64,000 nt of DNA from assembly GCF_040786285.1 (NCBI RefSeq), contig NZ_JBFMKQ010000003.1, positions 620,001 through 684,000 of the forward strand, given 5' to 3'. Numbering within the stretch: position 1 is the stretch's first letter; the number at the start of each line of letters is the position of its first letter. The notes under the pieces were generated by a model that saw nothing but the letters and a program-made list of their open reading frames with translations, made no database searches and was not told the origin of the DNA. Shown here piece after piece: positions 17,420 to 26,935 of this stretch. The translations under genes were made by a program, and so were the position numbers. The stretch is from Aquimarina sp040786285 (GTDB taxonomy: Bacteria; Bacteroidota; Bacteroidia; Flavobacteriales; Flavobacteriaceae).

Positions 17420-18844
17420 CTAGATCAACTCTCCAGCTTTTTTTACTTTCTTACCGGCTAAATTCCCAAGCCCATCATAACTGGCATATTTATATAAATC
17501 ATGTAAAGTTGGATAATTAAAAACTGTAGCAATCAAGTGGTCCAGAGTCTTTTTCTCCTGTACAAGTTGCATTCCGTAGTGAATTAACTCGGTGGCAGAG
17601 TATCCCATGATGTGAACGCCCATAATCACTTTGGTGTTTTTATCAAAAATTAGCTTTAAATATCCACTATCGGTATCTCCCATAATCATTCCCCTTGCAG
17701 TATCGCGATAATAACTGTATCCTACACTATAATCAATCTTTCTTGCTTTAGCCTGCTCTTCGGTAATACCAACCATGGATACTTCGGGTACCGTATAAAT
17801 ACCATAAGGAAAAATATCAGCCAGAGATTCGAGATCCGCAGTATTAAACATATGGGTTACTGCAATACGTCCTTGCTCCATACTTGTGCTGGCTAAGGCC
17901 GGAAATCCTATTACATCTCCCACAGCATAGATATTAGAAATATTCGTTTGAAATTTATCATTGACCAAAACTGTTTCACGTTTTCCTGTCTTAAGGCCTA
18001 TACCCTCACAATTAAGGCCTTTAATATGACCACTACGTCCAGCAGCAAACAAAAACATATCTACATTTAATATTTGTCCGGATTTTAAGGTAATTTTTAA
18101 AGGTTTCTCTTCATTTTCGGGAATTTCAAAAGTGGTAACCGAGTTGTTAAACAATATTTTTATTTCGTTTTTTTTCATTTGCTTCACTAAAGCTTCCGAT
18201 ACCTCTGAGTCTAGAAACCCCAAAATTTTATCATGATCATTGACCACAAAGGTCTTAACGCCCATGGCTCCAAAAATAGTAGCATATTCACAACCAATCA
18301 CTCCAGCGCCTAGTACACAAATTGATTTAGGAAATTTTTTTATACTTAGAATAGTATCCGAATCTAGTATTCGTTTATTGTCAAACGGTATACTTTCTGG
18401 ATGATATGGATAAGATCCAGTGGCGATAAGAACATATTTACCTTCTATAATTTGTTCTAGCTCTCCTGATATCTTTATATGATTTGGATCTATAAAACTG
18501 GCAAAGCCCTCATACAATTCTATCCCGTGTTTTTCGAGATTGTATTTTACTATTTTATTCATATGATTGGTCACCACATTTTTTCGATATAAGAAGTCAT
18601 GTACACCGGTTTCTCTACCAATCTCTTTATCGACCCCAAATACGCCTTTTTGATATACTCCAGATAAGTACAATGCAGTTTCCTTTAGGGTTTTAGAAGG
18701 TAGTGTTCCCGTTTGTACTCCTGCTCCTCCATAGGTGCGCTCTTTTTCTACAAGTGCTACTTTATAACCAAAATATGCTGCTTTTGCAGCTGCTTTTTCG
18801 CCAGCAGGTCCTGAGCCTATAACAATGAGGTCGTATTTTTTCAC
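17420..18844 (-). CDS. sthA: Soluble (Si-specific) NAD(P)+ transhydrogenase
   Basis: 474-residue flavoprotein of the pyridine nucleotide-disulfide oxidoreductase family. It has an N-terminal FAD site (DLIVIGSGPAGEKAAAKAA), a central NAD(P) site (ICVLGAGVIGCEYATIFGAMG), a second FAD motif (IYAVGDVIG) and a C-terminal dimerisation domain. The region that carries the redox disulfide in dihydrolipoamide dehydrogenase reads GGAGVQTGTLPSKTLKE here, with no cysteine. This fits SthA, which moves hydride between NADPH and NAD+ without a disulfide. It is 15 bp downstream of a cyclase gene on the same strand, so the two are probably co-transcribed. Confidence 0.85.
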   Translation of the reverse strand: MKKYDLIVIGSGPAGEKAAAKAAYFGYKVALVEKERTYGGAGVQTGTLPSKTLKETALYLSGVYQKGVFGVDKEIGRETGVHDFLYRKNVVTNHMNKIVKYNLEKHGIELYEGFASFIDPNHIKISGELEQIIEGKYVLIATGSYPYHPESIPFDNKRILDSDTILSIKKFPKSICVLGAGVIGCEYATIFGAMGVKTFVVNDHDKILGFLDSEVSEALVKQMKKNEIKILFNNSVTTFEIPENEEKPLKITLKSGQILNVDMFLFAAGRSGHIKGLNCEGIGLKTGKRETVLVNDKFQTNISNIYAVGDVIGFPALASTSMEQGRIAVTHMFNTADLESLADIFPYGIYTVPEVSMVGITEEQAKARKIDYSVGYSYYRDTARGMIMGDTDSGYLKLIFDKNTKVIMGVHIMGYSATELIHYGMQLVQEKKTLDHLIATVFNYPTLHDLYKYASYDGLGNLAGKKVKKAGELI

Positions 18845-18859
18845 AGTGTATAGTTTTAA

Positions 18860-20830
18860 TTATTTACTAATCATTTGTGTTATTTCATCCCAAGAAGATG
18901 CTTTTCTTTCTATATAATTGTGACATCGATCTAAAAAGATCTTTACAGCCCTATCTTCGGGGTATTTTGAACTTAATTTAGAAAATATTTTAACCGCTTC
19001 TGCAATATTTTCAGTTCTAATATACTCTACAGCTTTATTGTAAATATCCAGATAGTCTAACTTAATTTTTTCTCGTGATGACAAGAATTCATATACAGAA
19101 AGTGTTTTAGTTTTTCCTTTCACCTGTACTCTATCCAGAAACCTATAGTGAAAAGAATCCTTATCCTTTAATTTAGAAAGTGTAGCTTCGGTACAAATGG
19201 TACTGGCTTTGTAGTATTTAGTTAGGCCTTCTACACGAGAAGAAGTGTTTACTGCATCGGATATCACCGTAGTTTCTAGTCGGTGTTCATGGCCTATGGT
19301 ACCCAAGATCAGATTTCCGGTATGAATACCTGTACCGATATCTATAGGTCGTCTTTTCTTTTCTTTGAGTTTCTGATTAAATGTATCGAGGAAATCTTCA
19401 AACTCAAAAACAGTACGTATCGCAGCATCCGGATCTTCAGGAAATAGAGCCATCACCGAGTCTCCTATAAATTTATCGATAAATCCGCCGTTACGTCTAA
19501 TAATCGGAACAATACCACTGAGGTATTCATTAAGGAAGTCAAAATTTTCCTGAGGACTTAGGGACTCAGATATTTTAGTAAACTCACGTATATCAGAAAA
19601 AATCACTGTCATTTCTCGTTCTACCTGGTCTCCCAGCTCTACTTGCTCTATACTTTCTCTTCCCAGATTTTGCAGAAACTCTATAGGCACGAATCGGCTG
19701 TTTGCTTCACTAAGGCGTAATAATCGTTTATTGGCATTGGCTAATTCTGCAGTACGTTCATCAACTTTTTGTTTAAAAAACTTAAGTCGTGAGATGACTT
19801 CGTCTTTCAGAAAGGAAAAATTTCGTGTAAGACTTCCTATTTCATCATGTGTACGCACAACAGGATGCTCGCTTTCTAATGTAAAATTACTGTCCACAAA
19901 ACGCGTAATATGCATCGTTAACTCTGTTAGTGGTTTGGTAATCTTCCTGGAGATCATTGCACTAATCCAAATACTTACAATTAATAATACAAAGGCAATT
20001 ATTCCAAAATAAATAGTAAGCTGTCTAAATTCTGCTTTAGCCCATTCTTTGGCCTGAAGCACAGCAGTACTAAAACCAGCCTCGCAAATCGTGATTCGGC
20101 GATCCAAGGCTTCTTTTAACCCTATATTGTCCTTGAGGCCTATACGTTGATCCAGCTCCACTAATTGCATGAATTTGTTCTCATATCCTTTGAGATAGTA
20201 TAGAATACTTTTCTTCCTTTTTTTAGTAATACGTGTATTGGTTTGGATACGATCTCTAACAACTTTTACTTGATTTTTGAACTGGGTTACATAACTCTTT
20301 TCGTTTCTAATAATATAATCTTTCTCTAGCTTTCTAAGCCTTAAAATATCTTCGGTAGGGATTTCGGAAATCTTTTCGAGCCAATGAGCGTCTTTGCGCA
20401 TACTCCCTTCTAGGTTATAATTTTTATATCCACGTGCTTGAATGTTCTCAATCAACTCAAGAAAAACAGCATCGATCTCTGTAATATCTAATTTCAGAGA
20501 TTCTATACCATCGTATAAAATAGATTCTTTACTAAAATTTACATGCATGAGGTGAAATCGAGTACTATCTAATAATTTGAGGTAATTATTTAGATAATCG
20601 TTATCACCGGTACGGAAGAATTTCTGATCTTTAGTAGCATAACTAAAAAAATCCTGTTGCGCTTTTACAGTTTTTAACAAGATCACATAGGATTGTTCTA
20701 TCGCATCTGTACGTTGCAAAATGTGTTCACGCTTATCGAGATAAGCAAAAGAAAGCATGATAATCACAAAGCTAAAGCTAATGAATACCAGAAACCAAAA
20801 CAACAATCGATGACGAAACGTGCGAAACAT
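18860..20830 (-). CDS. HAMP-domain class III adenylate/guanylate cyclase
   Basis: 656 residues: N-terminal membrane segment, a large extracytoplasmic helical sensor region (about residues 35-265), a second membrane segment, a HAMP linker (RKITKPLTELTMHITRF) and a class III cyclase domain. The catalytic set is visible: MTVIFSDIREFT (first metal aspartate), GGFIDKFIGDSVMALF (second aspartate) and ETTVISDAVNTSSRVEG (transition-state Asn and Arg). A short helical C-terminal tail resembling TPR follows. It would make cAMP or another cyclic nucleotide after an envelope signal; nucleotide specificity cannot be decided by eye. It precedes sthA in a likely operon. Confidence 0.88.
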   Translation of the reverse strand: MFRTFRHRLLFWFLVFISFSFVIIMLSFAYLDKREHILQRTDAIEQSYVILLKTVKAQQDFFSYATKDQKFFRTGDNDYLNNYLKLLDSTRFHLMHVNFSKESILYDGIESLKLDITEIDAVFLELIENIQARGYKNYNLEGSMRKDAHWLEKISEIPTEDILRLRKLEKDYIIRNEKSYVTQFKNQVKVVRDRIQTNTRITKKRKKSILYYLKGYENKFMQLVELDQRIGLKDNIGLKEALDRRITICEAGFSTAVLQAKEWAKAEFRQLTIYFGIIAFVLLIVSIWISAMISRKITKPLTELTMHITRFVDSNFTLESEHPVVRTHDEIGSLTRNFSFLKDEVISRLKFFKQKVDERTAELANANKRLLRLSEANSRFVPIEFLQNLGRESIEQVELGDQVEREMTVIFSDIREFTKISESLSPQENFDFLNEYLSGIVPIIRRNGGFIDKFIGDSVMALFPEDPDAAIRTVFEFEDFLDTFNQKLKEKKRRPIDIGTGIHTGNLILGTIGHEHRLETTVISDAVNTSSRVEGLTKYYKASTICTEATLSKLKDKDSFHYRFLDRVQVKGKTKTLSVYEFLSSREKIKLDYLDIYNKAVEYIRTENIAEAVKIFSKLSSKYPEDRAVKIFLDRCHNYIERKASSWDEITQMISK

Positions 20831-20893
20831 CTGATAGTTTTAAAATTGGATATATATTGACTGTACCTATGTACGAGTTTTCACCTCAAAAAT

Positions 20894-20917
20894 GGTGTAG
20901 TTCTTTAGTAATTTGGG
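20894..20917 (+). promoter_or_regulatory. Bipartite G-run motif, copy e
   Basis: GG (20894-20895) and GGG (20915-20917) are 22 bp apart (last G to last G), separated by TGTAGTTCTTT and an AT tract. This is a weaker match to copies c and d. A TATTTTTG -7-like element follows at 20959 but at a shorter distance (42 bp); TAGACTAC at 20972 sits at the usual distance but is poor. It may serve the DUF3307 gene at 21042. Confidence 0.3.
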
Positions 20918-21041
20918 TCAAATGTGTTTTATACTACAATATACTTAAGTTTCCTCTTTATTTTTGTGTTTTAGACTACTTTATTCTAAAACTTTGCGTT
21001 AACAATTAGGTTATAACCCATTGAATTGATATCTTTTAGGT

Positions 21042-21395
21042 ATGAATTTTGTTTGGATTCTTTTGGCACATTGGGTTGGGGACTATGGATTGCAAACCTC
21101 TAAAATGGCAATGGGCAAAAGTCACCACTTTAAATGGCTCTTCTTACATGTGCTTACTTATACCGGTGTATTACTTGTCTGTAGCCTTATTTTATTCCCT
21201 TTAAAAGTAGCTATTGGTTTTTTATTGATCAATTGTGTATTGCACGGCCTTACTGATTTTTTTACAAGTAAGTTGACTTCAAAATATCGAAAAAACCCTC
21301 GTATTTTCTTCCCTATTCTTGGATTTGATCAATTAATACATGCCATAACTCTATATATTACGTATTTACATAGAGAATCATTGATATTTTTCTAA
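21042..21395 (+). CDS. DUF3307 membrane protein
   Basis: 117 residues with about three hydrophobic segments. The start FVWILLAHWVGDYGLQTSKMA and the later LLINCVLHGLTDFFTSKLTS match the DUF3307 pattern (HxxGDxxLQ and HxxxDxxT). The histidines and aspartates are conserved in the family but no activity is known. The gene stands alone between the cyclase and the KAP NTPase. Confidence 0.8.
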   Translation: MNFVWILLAHWVGDYGLQTSKMAMGKSHHFKWLFLHVLTYTGVLLVCSLILFPLKVAIGFLLINCVLHGLTDFFTSKLTSKYRKNPRIFFPILGFDQLIHAITLYITYLHRESLIFF

Positions 21396-21637
21396 CATAG
21401 CTTCTTATTCATAATCAATGTGCCTTTAAAAAGGGTCATTTCTTTGCCAGCTTATACATTAATTCTATCTTTAACTTAGATTACCCTTATAGACTCAAGA
21501 TTTGAATATATTAACTGTTGATTTCAATTCTTTGGTAATACATAATGCGTATTACTTGTCTTAAAAAGAGCCTGTAGAAAATTTTGAATCCTTAAAAAGT
21601 AAAAATAGAATTGAAATTTATTCAAAATTAATAGTTC

Positions 21638-24600
21638 ATGGATCAGGAAACGTCTAGTGTACCTTATGAAATCATTTTAAATGCTTCTCCTAATGAAGCA
21701 GATATCGCGATCACCTCTGTTGATATATATGGCAATACCGGAAATCTAAATGTATTAGTACTCACTGCATATGGATATGATCCAAAGGTTCTTAAACGTC
21801 TGGATTTTGAAAAAGGATTTGACCTATTAGTTCAAAAAGGTAAAAAACCCATCCTTTTTATCGTCACTTACGGAGGAGAACAGAATAATGAGAACTCTCT
21901 AAGAAATAATCTCACCTATGCGATACAATACTATTTGGATCGTTTATCCTCAAAAACGATATGGATTCCGTTATTGGGTACCGGAGAGTCAGGTCTATCC
22001 TTCGCGATTAGCCTTAATATTACTCAATTTGTTATTGAAGGCTTTGCCGCTGAGTTTAATAAATTAGGTGCCCGCTTTATCATCTCTATTCCCGATAGTA
22101 AAAGAGGGGTCGCCTTTTTCAATCAAATACAGCAAAATACAACCGAGACTACTCAAAAAAAATCACCTAAGAAAAAGAAACAGGAAAAAGTAGATAAAAT
22201 ATCTGAAGAGGAATCATTAAGCCTTGCACATCATTTTTATATTAGTCATTATCCAAGGAAATTCTATTTAGTTAGTTCAAATTCTCTGCAAAGGAAGAAA
22301 AAAGATTACTTTTTTAATAACAACACTTGGGAAAAACATGATTTTGACATCCCCTCTAACACATTGCTAAAGAGCGTTAACTCTGGTGATATAGTCATAT
22401 TAAAGACAACAAGTGGTGTAGAAGATGATCAAATTAATTTAATAATACAAGGGTTTGGTATTGTAACTAATAATTTACGAGATGGAAAAACTCTAGAAAT
22501 AGATTGGAAAATTACCGATATCACATATGAACTAGTTGTTCATGGGTATTATCGAAGAAATGCTATAGTAATTCCTGAGCTTCAAGATACATTAAAAATA
22601 CTGTTGCTAATAAAAGATAGATGGAGGGAATTAACACCTGGTTTTAGTCCCAAAACTACCATTACAACAGTCACAAAGATTAATACGATAGCGGGTCTGA
22701 TTAGCGATTCAGATTTAAGTACAGATCACCTTAATATTGCTAAAGATGTATCTGCTTTTGCCCGCGTAATTGCTGCAAAGAGTTTTACGCCTCCTCTCGC
22801 CATTGCGCTTTTTGGTCAATGGGGATCGGGTAAAAGCTTCTTTATGAAGAAATTAAAAGAACGCATCAAATTGTTGTCTAGTGTAAATCCAGAGCAAGGA
22901 TTTTGCGAAGGCATTGCCCATGTTCATTTTAATGCATGGTCCTATATGGATGCCAATCTATGGGCAGGGATTATAACCAAGATTTTTGATGGACTCAATC
23001 ATTATATTCAAAATAATTCTGCTGGTGATGAGTACAAGAAAAAAATTGAAGAAGTACTTACTCATAAACTAAATATTACGCATAGTGAGTTAGAAGAACT
23101 TGAAAGAAAAAAAGGCGCTATAGATGCGCAATTAGAGAGCTTAAATACGAAGAAGAAAACTATTGAAGAGTTACTTCAACAAAAAATAAAGAAAATCAAG
23201 TGTAGGACTATGTTTGAAATAGTCGAACAAATTGATAAAGAATTTAAAGTAGAAAAAACTGTTGAAGAGGCTATTACTAAAAATAGTACGTTCATAAGTA
23301 ACCAGGAAGAGTTTGCTAAAATTGTTCCGAGAGCGTATTGGAAAACTCCAGATGAATTATATAATCAAACCAAATCGGTATTTACTTTTCTAAAAACCTT
23401 TTTCAAAGCAGGTAAATGGTATATAAACGTACTATGGTTAGTGGGTATTATAGGTGTTGTGCTAGCTGTACCTCGATTACTGCACTATATTGCTACTGTT
23501 ACAAAATGGTCTGATTTATCTATACCTTCAAATATTTGGTATATCATTTCTGCTGCCGGAGCTTTATACATAAGAGGTGTTAAAACCTACAGGCAGTTGC
23601 AACCCCTAGTCGCTTCTTTCTGGAATATCAAAAAACAATATGAATTAAAGAAAGAAGATGCTTTATTTCGATTTGCACAAGAAGAAAAAGCACTTACATT
23701 AGAGATTGAGCAAATCAAAAGTCAGATCATTGATATTAATCAACAGATCAATCAAACTACCGAACAAAGGGCTGAGATCGAGTTTAGATTAAAAAATACT
23801 TTATCCACAGAAGCATTGCATTCGTTTATAGAAAAGCGATCCAACAGTAAAGAATATGAAAAACACCTGGGGCTGATCTCTATAATCAGAAAAGATTTTG
23901 AAATTTTAAGCAACCTGTTTACCGATCACCATAAAGAACTACAAAATTTTGAAGAGGCCGAAGAGGCTGAAAAATTTAGAGAAAATTTTGAACGCCCGCT
24001 AGAGCGAATTATCTTATATATCGATGATCTTGATCGTTGTCCAGAAGAACGTGTAGTCGAAGTACTCGAAGCCGTAAATTTACTGATGGCCTATCCCCTC
24101 TTTGTGGTTGTCGTTGGTGTTGATCCCCGTTGGGTGAAAAATGCATTAATTAAGAAGCATCAAATGCATTTTGTAGAGAGTTTTCAAAGCACAGAGATGG
24201 AAATGATTGATCCATCGAGTTACCTTGAGAAAATTTTTCAAGTACCTTTTAATCTAAAAGCGGCCGAGGACGAAAGTGTAAAGCATATGCTTAAAAAGCT
24301 AGCAGAAACAAATCCTATTCATAAAGAAGAAACTCCTGATCTTAAGGAACCTCAAAGTAGTCCAAACGTTGTAAGTAATGAAACTATAAAGACCGATGAA
24401 AAGCCATCTGTAGTTACAAAAGAACCTACGGGTACTGTTAATAACGTATCTGAACCACATAATGAAGTTATAGAAACCAAAGAAACTATAGCTTCTTTAG
24501 AATTATCTGATCAGGAAATTGAACTTTTGCAAGAAATGTCGATGATTATTGGTTCTAGTCCAAGAGCGATCAAACGATTTGTGAATATCTATCGAATTAT

Positions 24601-24931
24601 AAAAGCTCATGAAGATTTTGGATATAGAGATCATGACGACCTTGCAGAAATAAGAGCTGTACTTCTATTGCTAGCCTTGCCTATTGGTAAATTTAAAAAG
24701 CTAAACCCATGGTTCGAAGACTGCATTATTGAAGCTTCAAGTGATGCTGTTTTTGCCGACCTATACTCGAATATCGAAGATCATCCTAATATGGATAATG
24801 ACGATAAGGAGCTAAGTACCGAGTTTAAGAATGTATTAACTCAAAAAATGAGTGACTTATTTAATCAAAAGGTCGAGCCTTTACAGCATCACTACCCTTT
24901 GATCAAAAGGTTTGCTTATAACGGAGATTAA
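21638..24931 (+). CDS. KAP family P-loop NTPase with macro-like and EVE-like N-terminal domains
   Basis: 1097 residues. Residues 1-165 look like a macro-type alpha/beta domain (IWIPLLGTGESGLSFAISLN). Residues 195-330 resemble an EVE/PUA-type domain (YLVSSNS, GDIVILKTT, GFGIVTNN, LEIDWKITD). The KAP core follows: Walker A GQWGSGKS from about residue 393, HVHFNAWSY, a long coiled-coil insert with two membrane segments near 595-640, and Walker B ILYIDDLDRCPEERVVEVLE from about 792. A Glu/Lys-rich linker and SSPRAIKRFVNIYRII follow. KAP NTPases are membrane-linked signalling ATPases, and PifA of plasmid F excludes phage. A defence role is inference; no partner genes are adjacent. Confidence 0.85.
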   Translation: MDQETSSVPYEIILNASPNEADIAITSVDIYGNTGNLNVLVLTAYGYDPKVLKRLDFEKGFDLLVQKGKKPILFIVTYGGEQNNENSLRNNLTYAIQYYLDRLSSKTIWIPLLGTGESGLSFAISLNITQFVIEGFAAEFNKLGARFIISIPDSKRGVAFFNQIQQNTTETTQKKSPKKKKQEKVDKISEEESLSLAHHFYISHYPRKFYLVSSNSLQRKKKDYFFNNNTWEKHDFDIPSNTLLKSVNSGDIVILKTTSGVEDDQINLIIQGFGIVTNNLRDGKTLEIDWKITDITYELVVHGYYRRNAIVIPELQDTLKILLLIKDRWRELTPGFSPKTTITTVTKINTIAGLISDSDLSTDHLNIAKDVSAFARVIAAKSFTPPLAIALFGQWGSGKSFFMKKLKERIKLLSSVNPEQGFCEGIAHVHFNAWSYMDANLWAGIITKIFDGLNHYIQNNSAGDEYKKKIEEVLTHKLNITHSELEELERKKGAIDAQLESLNTKKKTIEELLQQKIKKIKCRTMFEIVEQIDKEFKVEKTVEEAITKNSTFISNQEEFAKIVPRAYWKTPDELYNQTKSVFTFLKTFFKAGKWYINVLWLVGIIGVVLAVPRLLHYIATVTKWSDLSIPSNIWYIISAAGALYIRGVKTYRQLQPLVASFWNIKKQYELKKEDALFRFAQEEKALTLEIEQIKSQIIDINQQINQTTEQRAEIEFRLKNTLSTEALHSFIEKRSNSKEYEKHLGLISIIRKDFEILSNLFTDHHKELQNFEEAEEAEKFRENFERPLERIILYIDDLDRCPEERVVEVLEAVNLLMAYPLFVVVVGVDPRWVKNALIKKHQMHFVESFQSTEMEMIDPSSYLEKIFQVPFNLKAAEDESVKHMLKKLAETNPIHKEETPDLKEPQSSPNVVSNETIKTDEKPSVVTKEPTGTVNNVSEPHNEVIETKETIASLELSDQEIELLQEMSMIIGSSPRAIKRFVNIYRIIKAHEDFGYRDHDDLAEIRAVLLLLALPIGKFKKLNPWFEDCIIEASSDAVFADLYSNIEDHPNMDNDDKELSTEFKNVLTQKMSDLFNQKVEPLQHHYPLIKRFAYNGD

Positions 24932-25149
24932 TTCTTATAGTAACTTAATGCTCCCGATGGACATTGATCTATCTGTTTGATCAATGCTTCTGCAGATGCA
25001 TTTTCTGGTTGTATCCACGGTTTTCCGTTAGGATCATATACATTAGGTAATGATTGTACACAAATCCCCGCATGAATACATTTTCCGGGTTTCCATACTA
25101 CAGTGATTTCTTTATTACTATATTCTTTTCTGATATCATTTGAAGCCAT
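24928..25149 (-). CDS. Divergent mono-cluster ferredoxin-like protein (Fer4_19)
   Basis: 73 residues. The cysteines are arranged as GKCIHAGICVQSLPNVYDP and IDQCPSGALSY, the pattern of small Fer4_19-type proteins thought to hold one Fe-S cluster. Its stop overlaps the end of the KAP NTPase gene by four bases on the opposite strand. It is 36 bp downstream of an AhpD-like gene on the same strand; the two probably form an operon for a redox function. Confidence 0.8.
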   Translation of the reverse strand: MASNDIRKEYSNKEITVVWKPGKCIHAGICVQSLPNVYDPNGKPWIQPENASAEALIKQIDQCPSGALSYYKN

Positions 25150-25185
25150 ACTCCTATTTATTTATATGTTATAATGATCAAAATA

Positions 25186-25776
25186 TTAACTATTAGCTTT
25201 TGTGGTTTCTGTTTTCGAAAGCGCAGCAGTAAACCCTTCATCAATCGTAATTTTAGTGGCATCAGCTAAATGGCTATAAAAAACGGCCATGCCAGACATC
25301 GCTATAACTTCTAAAATTTCAGCTTTAGAAAACCCTAATGCTTTTAATTTTTCGAAATCTTCTTTACTAGATGTATTTGGATGTTTAGATAATCGTACGG
25401 CAAAATCGATAGCCGCTTTATCCTTTGGATTATCAGAGTCTGGTAATGTATGACTATTTACTAAAAACTCTATTTGCTCTGGTTCTGCCCCCATGCTAAA
25501 ACAAAATACCTGGTGCGCGGTTTCACAATAGTTGCATTTTTTTAAAGAAGATATTGCAATCATGATCATTTCTTTAAGCTTACGATCAAGAACACCACTT
25601 CCCAAAATATGTTTCATAGCGGGTACAATCCCTTGTAATGCCGTTGGGTTATGTCCCCATATCTGAAAAAAGTGTGGAACAAAAGGAGCACCAAGTTCAG
25701 TTTTAATGGTTTCAAAAGTAGTTTCTAATTCTGGGGTAATAGTAGGATTGTCAACAAGTGTACTGATAGTTTTCAT
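25186..25776 (-). CDS. AhpD-like carboxymuconolactone decarboxylase family protein
   Basis: 196 residues, all-helical. The active-site-like motif KKCNYCETAHQVF (CxxC followed by His) is that of AhpD-type proteins, which use a cysteine pair as a peroxidase or disulfide reductase. The rest (GSGVLDRKLKEMIMIAIS, FSKAEILEVIAMSGMAVFYSHLAD) fits the family. It likely works with the adjacent Fe-S protein in peroxide or redox handling. Carboxymuconolactone decarboxylase activity itself is unlikely. Confidence 0.8.
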   Translation of the reverse strand: MKTISTLVDNPTITPELETTFETIKTELGAPFVPHFFQIWGHNPTALQGIVPAMKHILGSGVLDRKLKEMIMIAISSLKKCNYCETAHQVFCFSMGAEPEQIEFLVNSHTLPDSDNPKDKAAIDFAVRLSKHPNTSSKEDFEKLKALGFSKAEILEVIAMSGMAVFYSHLADATKITIDEGFTAALSKTETTKANS

Positions 25777-26028
25777 AGCATATCCATTTAAGTTGGCTCT
25801 TTATAAAGGTACTAAATGATTTGGTAGGGTGCAGCGAATTATAATGGAAAGTTTTTACGGTAAAAACCTTGTGTCCTAAATTTTGTAACTATAGAGTTTC
25901 ATAACTTCTACGGGCTTCTACTTGGCATAATTGCTCAACCCATGTAATGCGCAATGATGCTAAATTTAAGTAAATTCTATAGTTTAACGAAAGGATAATC
26001 TTATATTTAGTCTTCAAAAACCAACATC

Positions 26029-26910
26029 ATGTTACAACATAAAAACACATTTCTCAATCTATTTTTAGGCGCATTGATAACAGCATTTCTTACTTCTTGC
26101 CATACTGATACCAGTAAAGCAGATTTAAAAACGGCACTTACCTTCTACGCATCTTTTGATCAAAGCATTGATGCCGATTTTGCGGCAGGCGACAAACATT
26201 TGTATACCGTTCCTAATCGCAAAGCAAGAGATTCTGCCCAAAAAGGTTTACACAAACCAGATATACGTATTGCAAAGACTCAAGGACGTTATGGTGATGG
26301 CCTATTATTTACAGAGCGTAGCAAAGGAAATATTTATTACCCAAGTAAGGATAATATTGCATACAATACTACCGACTGGAGTGGCGCCATTTCTTTTTGG
26401 TTGAAACTAGATCCGGCTACCGATCTCGAACCTGGTTATTGCGATCCCATACAAATTACGGATGTAAGTTATAATGATGCTTCAATTTGGGTAGATTTTA
26501 CCAAAGAAAACCCTAGAGATTTTAGATTAGGAGTAATTGGTGACCGAGCGGTATGGAACCCAAATCCTGAAGGACCTGATAACGAAAATCCTGTTTTTAT
26601 GGAAAAGCTTAAAGGAGTTAAAAGCCCTCCATTTGGTAAGGACGTGTGGACTCACATTCTTATCAATTTCTCAAACTTGAATACCGAAAAAGGTCAAGCT
26701 TCTTTATATATGAATGGTGAGCTAAAAGGATCTAGACCCAATATCACTACACCTTTTACCTGGGATCTCGAGCTATCGAATATTTATCTTGGGTTAGGGT
26801 ATATCGGTCTGATGGATGAACTCTCTATTTATAACAGAAGTTTAACCGATACCGAGATTACCACACTATATAATCTGGAAAATGGAGTACATAGTATTAT
26901 TAACCAATAA
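26029..26910 (+). CDS. LamG/concanavalin A-like lectin domain lipoprotein
   Basis: 293 residues with a lipoprotein signal (ITAFLTSCH). The mature part fits the LamG jelly-roll fold: TFYASFDQSIDADFAAGD, GDGLLFTERSKGNIYYP, WSGAISFWLKLDP, WTHILINFSN and GLMDELSIYNRSLTDTEITTLY. The last segment is the hallmark of LamG_3-type domains in Bacteroidota surface proteins that bind glycans. No catalytic domain is attached. It is 25 bp upstream of a cyclase gene and may be co-transcribed with it. Confidence 0.8.
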   Translation: MLQHKNTFLNLFLGALITAFLTSCHTDTSKADLKTALTFYASFDQSIDADFAAGDKHLYTVPNRKARDSAQKGLHKPDIRIAKTQGRYGDGLLFTERSKGNIYYPSKDNIAYNTTDWSGAISFWLKLDPATDLEPGYCDPIQITDVSYNDASIWVDFTKENPRDFRLGVIGDRAVWNPNPEGPDNENPVFMEKLKGVKSPPFGKDVWTHILINFSNLNTEKGQASLYMNGELKGSRPNITTPFTWDLELSNIYLGLGYIGLMDELSIYNRSLTDTEITTLYNLENGVHSIINQ

Positions 26911-26935
26911 TCATTTACTCGTATAAATCGCAGAT

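Noticed and set aside
17420..18844. Degenerate dihydrolipoamide dehydrogenase lacking its disulfide
   Set aside because: All other motifs are intact and the cysteine-free site is normal for NAD(P) transhydrogenase, so no decay is implied.
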